From assembly GCF_013403565.1 (NCBI RefSeq), contig NZ_CP058627.1, positions 558,001 through 622,000 of the forward strand: 64,000 nt of DNA. Direction: 5' to 3'. The notes under the pieces are model-generated. The model was not told where the DNA came from and ran no database searches. It worked only from the letters and a program-made list of their open reading frames with translations. Both the position numbers and the translations under genes were made by a program. Source of the stretch: Chitinibacter bivalviorum (GTDB lineage Bacteria; Pseudomonadota; Gammaproteobacteria; Burkholderiales; Chitinibacteraceae). The first letter of the stretch is position 1, and each line of letters opens with the position of its first letter. Positions 60,504 to 64,000 of the stretch are shown piece by piece.

Positions 60504-63368
60504 ATGACGCTTTCTACTTTGTTTAATCGTGACGAGTTTGTGGCTCGCCACATCGGCCCAAATAGTGCCGACCAAGCTGCGATGCTGTCCGAAATCGGCG
60601 CAACGTCTTTGGATGATCTGGTTGGCCAAACCATCCCTGCTGATATCCGCTTTAACCAAGCGCTGGCACTGCCAGATGCTTTGCCAGAACACGAAGCGTT
60701 GGCGAAATTGAAATCGATCGCCAGCAAAAACATCATCAAAAAATCCTTCATCGGCTTGGGTTACTACCCCAATCTGACGCCGGGCGTGATTTTGCGCAAT
60801 GTGCTGGAAAACCCGGGCTGGTACACCGCGTACACGCCATACCAAGCCGAAATCGCCCAAGGCCGCCTCGAAGCATTGCTGAATTACCAGCAAATGGTCA
60901 TCGACTTTACTGGTCTGGAATTGGCCAATGCTTCCTTGCTCGACGAAGCCACCGCAGCTGCTGAAGCGATGGCCATGGCGCGCCGCGTTTCTAAAGTGAA
61001 AGCAGATGTATTCTTTGTTGATGCGCAGGTATTGCCTCAGACGCTAGATGTAGTAAGGACTCGCGCTAAATACTTCGGTTTTGAAGTTGTTGTGGGCGCA
61101 GCCGATCAGGCTGGCGCTGGCGATTATTTTGGCGCACTGTTCCAGTATCCGGGTGCCGATGGGGTCGTGGTTGATTTGTCAGGCCCGATTGCAGCGTTGA
61201 AAGCCAAGGGCGGCGTCGCGATTGTCGCGGCTGATTTGCTGTCGTTGGCGGTGCTCAAATCGCCTGCTGAATTGGGCGCGGACGTTGCCGTCGGTAACAC
61301 GCAACGCTTCGGCGTGCCGATGGGCTTTGGTGGCCCACACGCTGCGTATTTTGCGTTTAAAGACGAGATGAAGCGCTCGGCTCCGGGCCGGATTATCGGC
61401 GTGTCGATCGATGCCAAAGGCAAAACTGCGCTACGTATGGCACTGCAAACGCGCGAGCAACATATTCGCCGCGAAAAAGCGAACTCGAATATTTGTACCT
61501 CGCAAGTGCTGCTGGCGAATATGGCCGGCATGTACGCCGTGTACCACGGCCCGTTGGGCGTAAAACGCATTGCGCAACGCGTGCACCGCTTGGCGGCACT
61601 GTTTGCTGCGGGTGTGATTCAGAATGGCGGCAAGGTCGTTCACAACGCGTTCTTCGATACTGTGCAAGTTGAATTGAGCAACGCAGCAGCCGTGTACCAA
61701 GCAGCGCAAGAAGCGGGTTACAACCTAAGACTAGTCAGCGATAGCGTATTGGGCGTGGCTTTTCACGAAGCGGCTTCGGCTGAAGATCTAGCCACCTTGC
61801 TCAAACTGTTTGCGGGTAAAGACGTTGATCTGGGTGCGCTCGATGCGGCAACTGGCGATGCGATTCCGGCTGAATTGGTGCGTACTTCAGCTTACCTGAC
61901 GCACCCCGTGTTCAATAGCTACCACACCGAACACGAAATGCTGCGTTACCTGAAACGCTTGGAAAACCGTGATCTGGCGCTGAACCACTCAATGATTTCA
62001 TTGGGCAGCTGCACTATGAAGCTCAACGCCACCAGCGAAATGATTCCGGTGACTTGGCCCGAATTTGGCAATATCCACCCATTCGCACCTGCCGAGCAAA
62101 CGCAAGGCTACCAAATCTTGGTCGACACTTTGGCTGACCAATTGAAAGCCATCACTGGTTTTGCCGCGATTTGTATGCAGCCTAACTCGGGCGCGCAGGG
62201 CGAATACGCTGGTTTGCTGGCGATTAGCCGCTACCACGAAAGCCGTGGCGATGCGCACCGCAATATCTGCCTGATTCCAAAATCCGCGCACGGTACTAAT
62301 CCGGCTACCGCGCAGATGATGAATATGAAAGTTGTCGTCGTTGATTGCGACGAGAGCGGTAACGTCGATGTGGCCGATCTGAAGGCTAAAGCTGAATTGC
62401 ACAAAGACAACCTCGCGGCGCTGATGCTGACATATCCATCGACGCACGGTGTATTTGAAGCTGCGGTGAAGGAAATCTGCGCAACGATTCACCAGTTTGG
62501 CGGTCAGGTGTATATGGACGGCGCGAACTTGAACGCGCAGGTGGGGCTGACTCGCCCTGCCGATATCGGTGCGGATGTGAGCCACATGAATCTGCACAAA
62601 ACCTTCTGCATCCCACACGGCGGCGGCGGCCCAGGTATGGGCCCAATCGGCTTGGCGGCGCACTTGGCACCATTTATGAGCAATCACGCCGTGGCACCGA
62701 TTACGGTCGGTGATGCGAGCGTAGCGCAAGGCCAAGGCGCAGTCTCTGCTGCGCAATTTGGCTCGGCGTCGATTTTGCCAATTTCGTGGATGTATATCAC
62801 GATGATGGGTGCGGCGGGCATGAAAAATGCGACCGAAATTGCTTTGCTGAACGCGAACTACGTCGCCAAAAAACTCGGCGCGCATTATCCAGTGCTGTAT
62901 AGCGGTGCCAATGGTCGCGTGGCGCACGAATGCATTATCGACATTCGCCCATTGAAAGCTGCGAGCGGCATCACTGAAGTGGATATCGCCAAGCGCCTGA
63001 TGGACTACGGTTTCCATGCACCGACGATGAGCTTCCCAGTGGCGGGCACGCTGATGATCGAGCCGACTGAATCAGAAGCCAAGCCAGAGCTAGATCGCTT
63101 TATTGCGGCGATGATTTCAATTCGCGGCGAGATTGCGAAGGTCGAAGCGGCGGAGTGGACCTTGGAAGATAATCCGCTGAAAAATGCGCCGCACAGTAAA
63201 GGCGACATCAGCGGCGAGTGGAACCGCGCTTATAGCCGCGACACGGCGTTCTTCCCATTGCCGTACGTGCTGGATAATAAATTCTGGCCATCGGTGAACC
63301 GGATTGACGATGTATATGGCGACCGTAATCTGATTTGTTCATGCCCAAGTATGGATAACTATAGTTAG
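60504..63368 (+). CDS. gcvP: Glycine dehydrogenase (decarboxylating), P protein
   Basis: This 954-residue single-chain PLP enzyme decarboxylates glycine and loads the aminomethyl group onto GcvH. It has the N-terminal non-catalytic half ([37 protein letters not shown]) and a catalytic C-terminal half with the PLP lysine Lys699 in [20 protein letters not shown] and [11 protein letters not shown] in the linker region. It is full length and of the fused single-polypeptide type. It is the last gene of the operon; no lpd or glyA is adjacent. A terminator follows about 80 bases on. Confidence 0.97.
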   Translation: MTLSTLFNRDEFVARHIGPNSADQAAMLSEIGATSLDDLVGQTIPADIRFNQALALPDALPEHEALAKLKSIASKNIIKKSFIGLGYYPNLTPGVILRNVLENPGWYTAYTPYQAEIAQGRLEALLNYQQMVIDFTGLELANASLLDEATAAAEAMAMARRVSKVKADVFFVDAQVLPQTLDVVRTRAKYFGFEVVVGAADQAGAGDYFGALFQYPGADGVVVDLSGPIAALKAKGGVAIVAADLLSLAVLKSPAELGADVAVGNTQRFGVPMGFGGPHAAYFAFKDEMKRSAPGRIIGVSIDAKGKTALRMALQTREQHIRREKANSNICTSQVLLANMAGMYAVYHGPLGVKRIAQRVHRLAALFAAGVIQNGGKVVHNAFFDTVQVELSNAAAVYQAAQEAGYNLRLVSDSVLGVAFHEAASAEDLATLLKLFAGKDVDLGALDAATGDAIPAELVRTSAYLTHPVFNSYHTEHEMLRYLKRLENRDLALNHSMISLGSCTMKLNATSEMIPVTWPEFGNIHPFAPAEQTQGYQILVDTLADQLKAITGFAAICMQPNSGAQGEYAGLLAISRYHESRGDAHRNICLIPKSAHGTNPATAQMMNMKVVVVDCDESGNVDVADLKAKAELHKDNLAALMLTYPSTHGVFEAAVKEICATIHQFGGQVYMDGANLNAQVGLTRPADIGADVSHMNLHKTFCIPHGGGGPGMGPIGLAAHLAPFMSNHAVAPITVGDASVAQGQGAVSAAQFGSASILPISWMYITMMGAAGMKNATEIALLNANYVAKKLGAHYPVLYSGANGRVAHECIIDIRPLKAASGITEVDIAKRLMDYGFHAPTMSFPVAGTLMIEPTESEAKPELDRFIAAMISIRGEIAKVEAAEWTLEDNPLKNAPHSKGDISGEWNRAYSRDTAFFPLPYVLDNKFWPSVNRIDDVYGDRNLICSCPSMDNYS

Positions 63369-63450
63369 TCATCCCCTATGCCCCTCTCTGAAAGGGGGGT
63401 AGGTACAAGGGCTGCAAGCACTACATTGCGTGTGTAGTCTTGTTTGCTGC

Positions 63451-63477
63451 AAAGGAGCCTTCGGGCTCCTTTTTTAT
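63451..63477 (+). terminator. Rho-independent terminator after gcvP
   Basis: Stem aaaggagcc/ggctccttt with a short loop and a run of T. Confidence 0.92.
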
Positions 63478-63619
63478 ACCGCCCAGAATATTTTTTAATA
63501 AAACAGTATAAAGGGATTGAAATTCTGACAAATCAGGCCGATATTCAAGTTGTAAGGAAAAAATTGTAAGGGTCTCCGTCGCGAATCGCGGACTTTGAAT
63601 GACTTGGGAGGGCCACATC

Positions 63620-63802
63620 ATGCTGCACATCTTTGATATGTCACTGGGCGAAGTTGAAAACGACGCTATTACTGCAACAGCAAAATCAGCTGCACCACAA
63701 ATCCCAGCAGAGCTTCATGCCCAATGCCAGTTGCGCTTGCTGACAGTGGCTGAGGCGGAGGAGCAGAGACCTGTTCCACGTCCACGGCCTTGGGCTTTTT
63801 AA
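63620..63802 (+). CDS. Possible small protein, 60 residues
   Basis: The frame begins at ATG 63620 with gggagg about 9 bases upstream (an upstream ATG at 63599 lacks a site). The product is acidic in the middle and ends in the proline/arginine stretch RPVPRPRPWAF. I do not recognise it. Support comes from its ribosome site and its position just ahead of a bidirectional terminator. A longer frame on the opposite strand overlaps it, but lacks such a site and crosses the terminator. Treat as tentative. Confidence 0.4.
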   Translation: MLHIFDMSLGEVENDAITATAKSAAPQIPAELHAQCQLRLLTVAEAEEQRPVPRPRPWAF

Positions 63803-63835
63803 TTTTTCTATATAGCAGCTTTATCGCTTGAATAA

Positions 63836-63862
63836 ATAAACGGGGCCGATTGCCCCGTTTTG
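63836..63862. terminator. Bidirectional terminator near the window end
   Basis: Stem aaacggggc/gccccgttt with a five-base loop and T on both strands, between the small ORF and the leftward VOC gene. Confidence 0.85.
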
Positions 63863-63886
63863 CTTTTGTGGCTTTTTTATTGCCGT

Positions 63887-64000
63887 TCAAACGGGGTCAT
63901 GGCAAACGGCTTCGATATTGTGGCCGTCAGGATCGAGCACAAAAGCGCCGTAATAATTCGGGTGATAGTGTAGCCGCAAGCCTGGAGCCCCATTGTCGCG
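63887..64000 (-). CDS. VOC-family (glyoxalase/bleomycin resistance) protein, C-terminal part
   Basis: The frame runs off the window end and stops at TGA 63887-63889, leaving about 37 C-terminal residues. They include HPNYYGAFVLDPDGHNIEAV, the typical last strand of the vicinal oxygen chelate fold. The glutamate of NIEAV is the usual metal ligand. The N-terminal half is outside, so substrate and subfamily cannot be named. The short 3' spacer holds a bidirectional terminator. Confidence 0.85.
   Translation of the reverse strand, partial: RDNGAPGLRLHYHPNYYGAFVLDPDGHNIEAVCHDPV

Noticed and set aside
61998..63017. 339-residue frame antisense to gcvP
   Set aside because: Shadow of a highly conserved gene in a codon-biased region; His/Arg-rich product with no motif.
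1..64000. tRNA, rRNA, CRISPR arrays, insertion sequences and prophage genes
   Set aside because: No T-loop consensus in a plausible cloverleaf, no regularly spaced direct repeats and no transposase, integrase or phage structural motif was seen.

Overview
The window looks like the chromosome of a motile, aerobic betaproteobacterium, most likely of the order Neisseriales (Chitinibacter/Deefgea-like). This rests on how the protein families read and on the mix of genes: CheZ with CheV, PEP synthase with its regulator, ComEC, ubiCA, minCDE and a glycine cleavage operon behind a tandem glycine riboswitch. The species cannot be fixed from sequence alone. No tRNA, rRNA, CRISPR array, transposase or prophage gene was seen. 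Genes are dense, on both strands, and appear intact except those cut by the window edges.

Layout. 1-4.4 kb: end of dut, a YitT membrane protein, a HAD phosphatase, a YchJ protein, an unknown secreted protein and argD. 4.4-5.4 kb: about 1 kb without a gene. 5.4-9 kb: livHMGF, a branched-chain amino acid importer without an adjacent binding protein. 9-14.2 kb: putA and a chemoreceptor. 14.4-22 kb: globin, trmL, purU, glnD, map and a ClC channel. 22-24 kb: minCDE. 24-27.5 kb: divergent ppsR and ppsA. 27.6-31 kb: small secreted and unknown genes, including a PEP-CTERM protein. 31-40 kb: prlC, yrdA, pssA, a DUF502 protein, a MOSC protein, comEC, a zinc peptidase and a lipoprotein. 40-50 kb: a signalling island. 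50-52 kb: ubiC-ubiA and an unknown gene. 52-58.3 kb: flagellin, azlCD, dbpA, DUF445 and GNAT genes. 58.3-63.4 kb: riboswitch-gcvT-gcvH-gcvP. The end holds a small ORF and a truncated VOC protein.

How genes work together. Leftward, cheV-cheV-cheY-cheZ-cheA and an EAL/HDOD gene form a chemotaxis output module. Rightward from the same spacer run an FlrB/FleS-like kinase, an HsbA-like anti-anti-sigma factor and an HsbR-like response regulator/phosphatase/kinase, so receptor output and control of flagellar gene expression sit side by side. Amino acid nitrogen metabolism is prominent: liv import, azl export, putA, argD, glnD and gcv.

Most unusual signal. Nine intergenic copies of an element of exactly 49 bp share only the ends GGGTAT...ATACCC. 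The interior differs from copy to copy but tends to stay self-complementary around the central base; the best copies pair at 22 of 24 positions when G-U pairs are allowed. Most copies lie within about 25 bp of a stop codon. One copy carries the start codon of azlD.
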